From the NCBI GenBank assembly GCA_002687335.1, contig NYZY01000048.1:1-7396 (forward strand): a stretch of 7,396 nt of DNA, given 5' to 3'. Under the pieces are notes generated by a model, which saw nothing but the letters and a program-made list of their open reading frames with translations, searched no databases and had not been told where the DNA came from. This document shows positions 1 to 5,897 of the stretch, piece after piece; position 1 is the first letter of the stretch, and each line of letters opens with the position of its first letter. Origin of the DNA: Chloroflexota bacterium. GTDB taxonomy: Bacteria; Chloroflexota; Dehalococcoidia; UBA1151; UBA1328. A program made the position numbers and the translations under genes.

Positions 1-1
1 G

Positions 2-1063
2 GGCGTCGAATACGGCAAGCTTATGGAGGCAACGAGAGCACAAGTAAAACAGCACGCCAAACGACCTCTCATAGAACGAACAATCAGATCAATCGGCTAC
101 AACACACTACTGGCGTCTCCTAGAAAGCTGCGTTTGTTAGGTTACGCCCTCAAGTTTTACAGAAAATCGGGAATACGCACCATTGCACGTGGTTCTGGAT
201 TGTTAAAGCTACTGCCTGGCCAGGCCGAATTGGCCGACAAGTACTTACCTCAACCTTCCAAAAACTTTTTCGTAGCAAAAAATCAGATCTACCCGGCACG
301 CGGCTTACGCAAAGCTAAGGTCGTAATGCTCGCAGGCTGCGTCATGACATTAACTCACGCGAAAACCCTCCAAGCCAGCGTGCGAGTATTAAACAGGAAT
401 GGCATAGAGGTGCACCTCCCGAAACAACAGGGCTGTTGCGGGGCACTCAATGCCCATTCAGGTGAAGTAGAATCCGCCATCAAGATGGCAAAGAAAAATA
501 TCGATTCATTTCTGTCCATCAACCCCGATGCGATTGTTTCTGCTTCGGCTGGCTGCGGTGCAGCAATGAAAGGATATGATGGACTTCTCGCTGAAGATGC
601 GGAATACTCCTCTCGTGCCAGCCAGGTAGCGGAATTAACGAAAGACATACATGAGCTTCTCATCGAATATGGATTCGAAACTCCAAAAAACATCTTGAAC
701 GTCACAGTCACATATCAAGACCCGTGCCACCTAATGAACGTTCAACGGATAACAAATGCCCCTCGCACAATCCTGAAATCAATTCCAGGTCTAAAATTCG
801 TAGAATTAAGCGAACCGGGGATATGCTGCGGGTCAGCGGGAACGTACTCTCTGACGGAGAGAGAGATGTCGGCCCAACTCGGTAAGCGCAAAGCTACAAA
901 CGTAATCGCTACAGGAGCAAATATCGTTACCACCGGCAACCCCGGATGCGCTATGCAACTCGATTTTGCACTTGCCGAGGTCGCAATTGAAAATTCGTCA
1001 AAACGCACGACCTCCGTACGATATGTTGTAGATTTACTCGACGAAGCCTACGGACTCGAATAG
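2..1063 (+). CDS. glcF: Glycolate oxidase iron-sulfur subunit GlcF, 5'-truncated by the window edge
   Basis: This is the Fe-S subunit of the GlcDEF glycolate oxidase, which oxidises glycolate to glyoxylate at the membrane and passes electrons to the respiratory chain. Two CCG (cysteine-rich) domains are visible. Counting from the ATG at 23, the first has C106, the QGCCG pair C138/C139 and C178 in SAGCG; the second has C235 in DPCH, C268/C269 in ICCGSAGTYSLT and C309 in NPGC. The CCGSAGTY-LT block and the KRPL-ER segment near residues 13-19 resemble E. coli GlcF as I recall it. The frame is open upstream of that ATG and reads GVEYGKL, matching the end of the ferredoxin-type CPSGVRY segment. 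The ATG at 23 is therefore internal, and the N-terminal two-[4Fe-4S] domain, roughly 60-70 residues, lies outside the window. GlcD and GlcE are probably upstream. A generic CCG-domain lactate or glycerol-3-phosphate dehydrogenase subunit is less likely. Confidence 0.87.
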   Translation, partial: GVEYGKLMEATRAQVKQHAKRPLIERTIRSIGYNTLLASPRKLRLLGYALKFYRKSGIRTIARGSGLLKLLPGQAELADKYLPQPSKNFFVAKNQIYPARGLRKAKVVMLAGCVMTLTHAKTLQASVRVLNRNGIEVHLPKQQGCCGALNAHSGEVESAIKMAKKNIDSFLSINPDAIVSASAGCGAAMKGYDGLLAEDAEYSSRASQVAELTKDIHELLIEYGFETPKNILNVTVTYQDPCHLMNVQRITNAPRTILKSIPGLKFVELSEPGICCGSAGTYSLTEREMSAQLGKRKATNVIATGANIVTTGNPGCAMQLDFALAEVAIENSSKRTTSVRYVVDLLDEAYGLE

Positions 1064-1068
1064 ACCAT

Positions 1069-1121
1069 TAGCGCGTTAGGCAGAATACAACGGCGAAGGG
1101 TTTTCGGCCAATTGCGCGCTA
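1069..1121. repeat. 7-bp inverted repeat at the glcF/aminotransferase convergence
   Basis: TAGCGCG at 1069-1075 is the exact reverse complement of CGCGCTA at 1115-1121, with a 39-base spacer. The left arm fills the gap between the two convergent stop codons, and the right arm lies inside the last codons of the aminotransferase. It could form a long-looped hairpin in either transcript and help end transcription from both sides. There is no T-run, so it is not a textbook intrinsic terminator, and chance is possible. Confidence 0.25.
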
Positions 1122-2296
1122 GCAGCAGAGATGGCAGACCCCTGTGCTACCTCCCATCCCTGTTCGGGCAGAATCTTCTCAAGTGCATTAAGCAATGCGA
1201 ACACATTTGCGGGCACACAAGATTCACCCATTAAACCTATCCGTATAACTTCGCCCGCAAACTTACCCAAACCTCGCCCAACCTCGATTGAATACTCTTC
1301 GATAAGTTGCATGCGAAGCTTCATATCATCAACGCCTTGGGGCAACTTGACCACTGTTAATTGATCTAAGCGATCTTTTTCAGAAATTGGCAATTCAAGT
1401 TTCAAAGCTTTAAGGCCGGCTCGTAATGCAGCAGCATTCGCCTCATGGCGTCTCCAGCGTACTTCAAGCGTTTCATTCAAAGCCATCGCAACAGCTTCGC
1501 GCAGACCATAGATCATGCTTACAGGCGCAGTGTGATGAGCTATGTGATCAGGGCCCCAATAATCCGCAATTAACGATAAATCTAAATACCAGGATGAAGG
1601 CGGGTTTGGTCTATTGCGAATATAGCTAAGTGCTCGTTCGGACAACGAAACTGGAGAAATCCCAGGGGGTGCAGCCAAACATTTTTGCGATCCTGAGTAG
1701 GCAAAATCCAGCTTCCATTTATCGAATTCAAGCTCACATCCGGCCAAGGATGTAACAACATCGGTCATAAACAGTGCACCTGACTCATGAGCCAACCGAG
1801 CAAATTCTGCTATTGGCTGGATGGTTCCTGCGGAGGTCTCAGCATGAATCCCTACGACAAGCTGCGTCTCGGGATGATCCCTCAAAGTATCCGAAAGAAC
1901 TTGAGGATCCATTGACTTACCCCATTCAGTTCGGATTGCTACAACGTCTAACCCGAGTCTCTCGGCCATGATGATCTGACGTTCACAAAAATATCCATAA
2001 GAACAAATAATCACCGTGTCACCTGGAGCGGCAAGACTTACAAGACCCGCTTCCATACCAGCAGAACCAGCTCCGGCGACAGCAAAAGAATGCTGGTTAG
2101 TTCGAAATATCTGACCCAGCATCCCGCTAAGCTCATCTAACAAGTCAAAAAATGCTGGATCGAGATATCCAATAATTGGTAGCGACATAGCCCGGAGCAC
2201 CCTAGGGTTTGCAGAGCTTGGGCCCGGGCCCAAGATCACTCTTCGAGGCACTGTAAGTGGTTCGTATCGCTGACCGCTTTTCACTTCTGTCGCCAA
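1076..2296 (-). CDS. Class V PLP aminotransferase, alanine/serine-glyoxylate aminotransferase type
   Basis: This cytosolic PLP enzyme of the AGXT/serine-pyruvate aminotransferase family probably transfers an amino group from alanine or serine to glyoxylate, giving glycine. Visible family marks are the N-terminal GPGP motif (residues 23-26), the cofactor loop GAGSAGMEA (75-83), HAETSAG (151-157), the PLP-binding aspartate D179 in FMTDVVTSL, and the Schiff-base lysine K205 in YSGSQKCLAAPPG. HHTAPVSMIYGLREA spans 254-268, and R352 in IRIGLMG matches the carboxylate-binding arginine of human AGT. The length of 406 aa is normal to slightly long, with a C-terminal tail of about 25 residues. The start used is TTG at 2294-2296 and has no clear Shine-Dalgarno; the in-frame GTG four codons later is an alternative. 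The upstream frame closes at a TAG near 2358 with no ATG or GTG in between. It converges on glcF, whose product makes its presumed substrate. The donor amino acid, or a different acceptor, cannot be settled from sequence. Confidence 0.88.
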   Translation of the reverse strand: MATEVKSGQRYEPLTVPRRVILGPGPSSANPRVLRAMSLPIIGYLDPAFFDLLDELSGMLGQIFRTNQHSFAVAGAGSAGMEAGLVSLAAPGDTVIICSYGYFCERQIIMAERLGLDVVAIRTEWGKSMDPQVLSDTLRDHPETQLVVGIHAETSAGTIQPIAEFARLAHESGALFMTDVVTSLAGCELEFDKWKLDFAYSGSQKCLAAPPGISPVSLSERALSYIRNRPNPPSSWYLDLSLIADYWGPDHIAHHTAPVSMIYGLREAVAMALNETLEVRWRRHEANAAALRAGLKALKLELPISEKDRLDQLTVVKLPQGVDDMKLRMQLIEEYSIEVGRGLGKFAGEVIRIGLMGESCVPANVFALLNALEKILPEQGWEVAQGSAISAASAQLAENPSPLYSA

Positions 2297-2313
2297 TCTA
2301 ATATTCGCTGGAA

Positions 2314-2337
2314 ACCTGTACTCTTGAGACCACAGGT
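2314..2337. repeat. Inverted repeat ACCTGT-N12-ACAGGT in the aminotransferase leader
   Basis: ACCTGT at 2314-2319 and ACAGGT at 2332-2337 are perfect 6-base inverted arms. They lie 18 to 41 bases upstream of the aminotransferase start codon, with a small CTC-TT-GAG symmetry near the centre. The position suits an operator for a dimeric repressor or a leader hairpin. No regulator family can be assigned. Confidence 0.25.
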
Positions 2338-2376
2338 ACGTAACGCCAACGCCTACCTAATTCTTTGGTTTACTAA

Positions 2377-2392
2377 TGTGATGAAAATCACA
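2377..2392. promoter_or_regulatory. CRP/FNR-family binding site (perfect TGTGA-N6-TCACA)
   Basis: TGTGATGAAAATCACA is a 16-base palindrome with both five-base half sites of the CRP consensus intact and the matching inner T/A pair, leaving only the central four bases asymmetric. An A-rich flank (TAA) precedes it. It lies in the 201-base region between two divergent genes, centred about 88 bases upstream of the aminotransferase start and about 113 bases upstream of the SDR start, so it could control both. The match to the CRP/FNR superfamily is seen directly. Which regulator binds in this organism is inference. Confidence 0.6.
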
Positions 2393-2437
2393 CAAACGCT
2401 AAGGGTACAACTCGCGAGGGTTAAAACGTATTGTTAT

Positions 2438-2464
2438 TTGTTTTCTAGTTTTCATCTTTATACC
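2438..2464 (+). promoter_or_regulatory. Candidate sigma70-type promoter for the SDR gene
   Basis: TTGTTT at 2438-2443 and TATACC at 2459-2464 are separated by 15 bases, within an AT-rich stretch just upstream of the SDR ribosome binding site. An overlapping reading, TTATTT (2434-2439) with TTTATA (2457-2462), has a 17-base spacer. Either would place the transcript start near 2470. The CRP-like palindrome is then about 85 bases upstream of the start point, a distance seen for upstream activator sites. Confidence 0.3.
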
Positions 2465-2485
2465 CAGTAGGCAGTACTAAGGAAC

Positions 2486-2489
2486 GGAG
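2486..2489 (+). promoter_or_regulatory. Shine-Dalgarno site of the SDR gene
   Basis: GGAG lies 8 bases before the ATG at 2498, with a second purine-rich AAGGA at 2479-2483. This supports 2498 as the true start. Confidence 0.6.
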
Positions 2490-2497
2490 CACACACT

Positions 2498-3289
2498 ATG
2501 GATCTGGGACTAAAAGGCAAGGTTGCAATCATAACCGGTGGCAGTGATGGTATCGGCAAAGCAGCAGCAACTTCGATGGCAACCGAAGGGGCTAACGTCG
2601 CTATCGTTGGTCGGACACAATCGAAACTGGACGCGGCTATCGCCGATATAAAAGCTGAATCTAATGGTTCTGTCTTTGGCGTGGCTGCCGATGTGTCAAT
2701 CGAATCAGATGTGCAGTCAATGGTTAAGAGGGTCGCTGCAAAATTCGGTGGTGTGGATATTTTAGTTAACAACGCAGGGACTTCATCCGCCACCACGTTA
2801 GAAAATATGACCGACCAGGATTTAAAGGTAGACTTTGGGATTAAGATCTACGGCGCTATTTACTGCGCGCGAGCCGCTCTACCCTTCTTAAAAGCATCCG
2901 GCTCTGGAGCAATAGTCAACACCACCACACCAGGGGGGAAAGCATCCAGCCCAGGTGCACAACCAACTTCGCTATCACGTTCAGCCGGTATTTCTCTAAC
3001 AAAATCATGGGCAGGGGAACTCGCTGAACATAACATACGTGTGAACACTATATGCGTGGGTGTTCTTAAGTCAGGTCAACATCGAACTCGATGGGAAGCT
3101 ATGCACGCCGAAAATCCAAGCTACTCTCTGGAAGACCATTGGGATAGTTTCGGCTCTAGTGTCCCACTAGGTCGAATAGGAGAGGCAAAAGAAGCTGGCG
3201 AAGTAATTTGCTTCCTCGCATCGGCCAGAGCAAGTTATATAACCGGAACGGCCATTAACGTAGACGGCGGTGCTGCGCCAGTAGTTTAG
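2498..3289 (+). CDS. Short-chain dehydrogenase/reductase with all four catalytic positions substituted
   Basis: This is a 263-aa classical-length SDR with a Rossmann fold. The cofactor loop TGGSDGIG (13-20), the GRT turn (38-40), AADVS (63-67), NNAG (91-94), the NIRVNTI strand (179-185) and the ending YITGTAINVDGG (247-258) are all intact, so NAD(P) binding is expected. R39 after the second strand hints at NADPH. The active site is not canonical. The tetrad Asn is K116 (KIYG), the catalytic Ser is T144 (VNTTTPGG), and the YxxxK tyrosine and lysine are T157 and R161 in PTSLSRSAG. The pattern GK-x-PTSxSRxAG followed by a GVLKSGQ-like loop recalls a divergent SDR subgroup often annotated as FabG-like or 3-oxoacyl-ACP reductase, so it is probably a family trait and not decay. 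It may use other catalytic residues or act by binding only. It is transcribed divergently from the glyoxylate aminotransferase. The substrate is unknown. Confidence 0.85.
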   Translation: MDLGLKGKVAIITGGSDGIGKAAATSMATEGANVAIVGRTQSKLDAAIADIKAESNGSVFGVAADVSIESDVQSMVKRVAAKFGGVDILVNNAGTSSATTLENMTDQDLKVDFGIKIYGAIYCARAALPFLKASGSGAIVNTTTPGGKASSPGAQPTSLSRSAGISLTKSWAGELAEHNIRVNTICVGVLKSGQHRTRWEAMHAENPSYSLEDHWDSFGSSVPLGRIGEAKEAGEVICFLASARASYITGTAINVDGGAAPVV

Positions 3290-3398
3290 GCACAACATTT
3301 TCTTGGTTCATTAGCTTATGACCTGAAAACACAACTTTGGTCAGAATAGGCATCACAACTGGCGATTAGACTTAAAGCCCCGAATTATCAGGACCAAG

Positions 3399-4598
3399 CT
3401 ACGTCAGAAAATCCACGGCCGAACGTACAAACACTTCTACACCTAGCGATAAACAATCCTCGTTCCAATCGAATCTAGCGTTGTGATGTCCTTCGATCCC
3501 TCGAGATGCTACGGTCGCATCGTCATGTGCCGCTCCGAGAAGAAAATACACGCCGGGGACACGGTCATTGAACTCAGCCATGTCATCTCCAACACTGACC
3601 GGTTCCCACTCTCTGGCATTGCCTTCACCCACCACCAAACTTGCATGGCGGGTGACCCAGCTTGCCACCTCGGGGTCATTGATAACAGGTGGGGTTCCGT
3701 GAATACGCTCAAACGTAGAGGAAGCACGCATCGCAGACGCAACCGTACTAGAAATGCGTTCAAGAGATTGCATAATCTGGACACGAGTGTCAGATGTATA
3801 GGCCCTCACTGTTCCCTCGACAGTCACATTATCCGCGATTACATTTGGAGCTGAACCTCCGTGTATTTGCCCAAACGTCAGTACACCCATTTCGTTTGGT
3901 GGGACTTCTCGACTGACGACAGTTTGAGAAGTCGTAATTATCTCGGCAATGGCGGCAACAGGATCGATAGCCATGTGCGGCATGGCCCCATGACCTCCTT
4001 TGCCATGAACAGTAAGGCGAAATTGGTCGGCACTAGCAAAAACTGTTGAACGATTAACGCCAATGACTCCCGTAGGAATTTGATTCCAGAGGTGTGTGCC
4101 GAGAACACGATCGGCAGGGTATCTATCAAACAGGCCGTCATCAATCATGGCAAGTGCACCCATGACGACCTCTTCAGCTGGTTGAAACACAAATATTATC
4201 GTCCCAGCCAGTTGATCTTTGATGTCTGAAAGAATTTCAGCCGCAGTGATCGCCATAGTGATATGCCCGTCATGGCCGCAGGCATGCATACGGCCATTCG
4301 TAGACGCGAAATCTAATCCAGTTAGCTCTGTAATCGGCAACCCATCAATATCAGCCCGAATCATCAAAGTGCGTCCCGGTTTAGCACCCTTTAAGACACC
4401 AACCAAACCGGTTTTTCCAATTCCAGTCTCAACCTCAAGTCCTGCTGCAATCAGACGATCGGCAATAGCCACAGACGTCTCATTTTCCTCAAACCCGAGC
4501 TCGGGAATTGCATGAAATTGCCTGCGCGTCTTGATCATGTCGGCGGCACGCGCCGCCACTAGGCTGGGAATAGATTCTGGGGTCATAACCTGAATCAT
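3399..4598 (-). CDS. M20 family metallo-amidohydrolase (hippurate / N-acyl amino acid hydrolase type)
   Basis: This cytosolic amidohydrolase of the M20D branch hydrolyses N-acyl amino acids, hippurate-like or auxin-conjugate-like amides to acid plus amine. Expected metal ligands are visible: C107 and H109 in MHACGHDGH (104-112), E142/E143 in QPAEE, H169 in GTHLWN and H372 in GHHNARFDWNED. IRADIDGLP (80-88) is a typical strand, and the lid/dimerisation domain begins around GKGGHGAMPH (199-208). The 399-aa length is normal and there is no signal peptide. The usual Pro after HN is Ala here, a minor change. The start is uncertain: ATG at 4598 and ATG four codons on at 4586 are both possible, and neither has a strong Shine-Dalgarno. 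It converges on the SDR gene across a 109-base gap and follows the aldolase on the same strand after 177 or so bases. The natural substrate cannot be read from sequence; a carboxypeptidase-like use is the main alternative. Confidence 0.88.
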   Translation of the reverse strand: MIQVMTPESIPSLVAARAADMIKTRRQFHAIPELGFEENETSVAIADRLIAAGLEVETGIGKTGLVGVLKGAKPGRTLMIRADIDGLPITELTGLDFASTNGRMHACGHDGHITMAITAAEILSDIKDQLAGTIIFVFQPAEEVVMGALAMIDDGLFDRYPADRVLGTHLWNQIPTGVIGVNRSTVFASADQFRLTVHGKGGHGAMPHMAIDPVAAIAEIITTSQTVVSREVPPNEMGVLTFGQIHGGSAPNVIADNVTVEGTVRAYTSDTRVQIMQSLERISSTVASAMRASSTFERIHGTPPVINDPEVASWVTRHASLVVGEGNAREWEPVSVGDDMAEFNDRVPGVYFLLGAAHDDATVASRGIEGHHNARFDWNEDCLSLGVEVFVRSAVDFLT

Positions 4599-4674
4599 AC
4601 TCTGGTACGTTCCGAAAACGCTACACCAGATTTGTGTTCTTACCCGTAAGCACCTAAATATTAACTCATCGGTG

Positions 4675-4704
4675 ATTATGAAATCGATTGCGCGTACACA
4701 ACAA
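4675..4704 (-). promoter_or_regulatory. Candidate promoter of the M20 amidohydrolase gene
   Basis: On the - strand, TTGTTG (4699-4704) and CATAAT (4675-4680) are separated by 18 bases. The -10 box matches the consensus at five of six positions and the -35 box at three. A start near 4668 would give a leader of about 70 bases. The -35 box and spacing equal those of the aldolase candidate promoter. Confidence 0.35.
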
Positions 4705-4775
4705 TCAGTCGGCCATTACCGATCCTGTAATTCCATTGACAGGCCTAAGGAAAAACATCGGGAAACAGAGAAGCA

Positions 4776-5783
4776 TCAAGTGAACACTCCCTCGCGTGCA
4801 GCACTTGAATCGAGTCCCCGCCTTTGAAATGCAACCTGACCTGCTAACACATTCTCATTTTTGCCAAGCCACGTCGCCAATGGAGCAGACTGTAGACCGC
4901 GACCATAGGAATAGGTCAATTCCCATGGAAGACGTTCGCTATTGGCGATCTTGTTGATCTCATCAAGATTCACAACCGATTCTTCATCTCCCTGCCCGCC
5001 TGAAAGGAAAGCCACCCCAGGAACTTCAGCAGGAACTGTCTCCAACAAACAGTCGATCGTTTGCCTGGCCACCTCAGTTGATGGCGCTCGATTGGATGCA
5101 TCAGAACCAGAAATTACCATATTCGGCTTAAGAATTATCCCGCGAAGGTCAACACTATGAGTAACCAACTCTTCAAAAACCACCGTTAAAGACCGTTTAG
5201 TGGCTAATCGGCAATCATCAATGTTGTGTACGCCATCCATCAATATCTCGGGCTCAACAATTGGAACCAGACCTTGCTCTTGGCAAAGAATCGCGTACCG
5301 ACCAAGTGCATGCGCATTAGTGTAAATAGCATAGTCCGAAGGTCGCCCGTTACCCACGGTTAGCAAAGCACGCCATTTAGCAAATCTAACTCCCATTGAG
5401 TAGTACTCAGCTAATCGATCACGAATACCGTCAAGACCTTCTGTAATGAACTCCCCTGGCGCACCGGCAAGATCATGGGTTGACCTGTCAACCTTAATAC
5501 CGGAAAGAATGTCGCGCATAGCCAATAGTTCGACAAATCTTTTGCCGGAATCATCCGACTGGCGAATAGTCTCGTCGTACATGATGACGCCAGAAATGAA
5601 ATCACCTATACCTTCAGTCTGAAACAGAAGCTGGCGCCATTGACGTCGTGACTCTGGCGCAGACACAACATTTATACTTTCGAGTCGCTTGGACATGGTC
5701 GCGTTACTTTCGTCTGCCGCCAGAATACCTTTGTTCCGAGCAACCATCTTCCGCGCTATAGCATGCAGTTCAGCAGTGACCAT
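4776..5783 (-). CDS. Class I (Schiff-base) fructose-bisphosphate aldolase
   Basis: This cytosolic enzyme reversibly cleaves fructose-1,6-bisphosphate to dihydroxyacetone phosphate and glyceraldehyde-3-phosphate through a lysine imine and needs no metal. With residues counted from the ATG at 5783, active-site positions match rabbit muscle aldolase: D24 in GILAADES (D33), K97 in GIKVD (K107), K136 in FAKWR (K146), E177 in VEPEIL (E187), the Schiff-base K219 in ILKPNMV (K229), S261 of SGGQ (S271) and R295 in YSYGRGLQ (R303). The protein is 335 aa and stops where the animal enzyme still has a tail of about 20 residues, so the C-terminal tyrosine is absent, ending in GVFT. The VIMYDETIRQ strand differs from the usual VILFHET. 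An ATG also occurs at 5792, but the Shine-Dalgarno touches it and sits 9 bases from 5783, so 5783 is preferred. No other glycolytic gene is next to it. The family assignment is firm; the physiological substrate could be wider. Confidence 0.92.
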   Translation of the reverse strand: MVTAELHAIARKMVARNKGILAADESNATMSKRLESINVVSAPESRRQWRQLLFQTEGIGDFISGVIMYDETIRQSDDSGKRFVELLAMRDILSGIKVDRSTHDLAGAPGEFITEGLDGIRDRLAEYYSMGVRFAKWRALLTVGNGRPSDYAIYTNAHALGRYAILCQEQGLVPIVEPEILMDGVHNIDDCRLATKRSLTVVFEELVTHSVDLRGIILKPNMVISGSDASNRAPSTEVARQTIDCLLETVPAEVPGVAFLSGGQGDEESVVNLDEINKIANSERLPWELTYSYGRGLQSAPLATWLGKNENVLAGQVAFQRRGLDSSAAREGVFT

Positions 5784-5792
5784 CAAGGGCAT

Positions 5793-5797
5793 TCCTC
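5793..5797 (-). promoter_or_regulatory. Shine-Dalgarno site that decides the aldolase start
   Basis: On the - strand GAGGA directly abuts the ATG at 5792 and lies 9 bases upstream of the ATG at 5783. Only the second spacing is functional for ordinary initiation, which favours the shorter protein. Confidence 0.6.
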
Positions 5798-5818
5798 GTG
5801 TTTACATTCGACAAGCGT

Positions 5819-5880
5819 GTTAACTGAATTTATATCCAACGCTAACGACAGGCAACAAATTTAAGTTAACAACGTTTAAC
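5819..5880. repeat. Paired GTTAAC palindromes flanking the aldolase promoter
   Basis: GTTAAC occurs at 5819-5824 and at 5865-5870, 46 bases apart. The second is part of a longer dyad, GTTAA-N6-TTAAC, at 5865-5880. The two lie on either side of the candidate promoter, one near the expected transcript start and one just upstream of the -35 box, as operator pairs do. The right-hand dyad is also just downstream of the aminotransferase stop and could act as a weak hairpin, but no proper T-run follows. The regulator is unknown. Confidence 0.3.
5829..5858 (-). promoter_or_regulatory. Candidate sigma70-type promoter of the aldolase gene
   Basis: On the - strand TTGTTG (5853-5858) and TATAAA (5829-5834) are separated by 18 bases. 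The -10 box matches the consensus at five of six positions. Transcription would start near 5822, leaving a leader of about 39 bases with the Shine-Dalgarno at its end. This suggests the aldolase can be expressed separately from the aminotransferase upstream. Confidence 0.45.
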
Positions 5881-5897
5881 CAAAAATTACACGTCGA

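Noticed and set aside
355..1008. Antisense reading frames of 118 and 88 aa opposite glcF
   Set aside because: They lie wholly inside a gene whose protein carries clear family motifs, show no domain pattern and have no good ribosome binding site.
1131..1971. Short + strand reading frames opposite the glyoxylate aminotransferase
   Set aside because: They are shadows of a strongly supported - strand gene and carry no recognisable motif.
2458..3048. Antisense frames of 112 and 62 aa opposite the SDR
   Set aside because: They overlap the SDR, which has clear Rossmann motifs and a good ribosome binding site, and show no features of their own.
3290..3398. Possible terminator between the convergent SDR and M20 genes
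   Set aside because: The only nearby dyad, TGACC (3319-3323) with GGTCA (3339-3343), has 5-base arms, a 15-base loop and no T-run, so it is too weak to call.
3483..4515. Several + strand and alternate - strand frames across the M20 gene
   Set aside because: The M20 frame contains all expected metal ligands over full length; the others are low-complexity translations of the same bases.
4724..4743. Possible terminator after the aldolase (CCTGT-N10-ACAGG)
   Set aside because: The stem is short with a large loop, and no T-run follows on the - strand; the T5 stretch nearby precedes the stem in transcription order.
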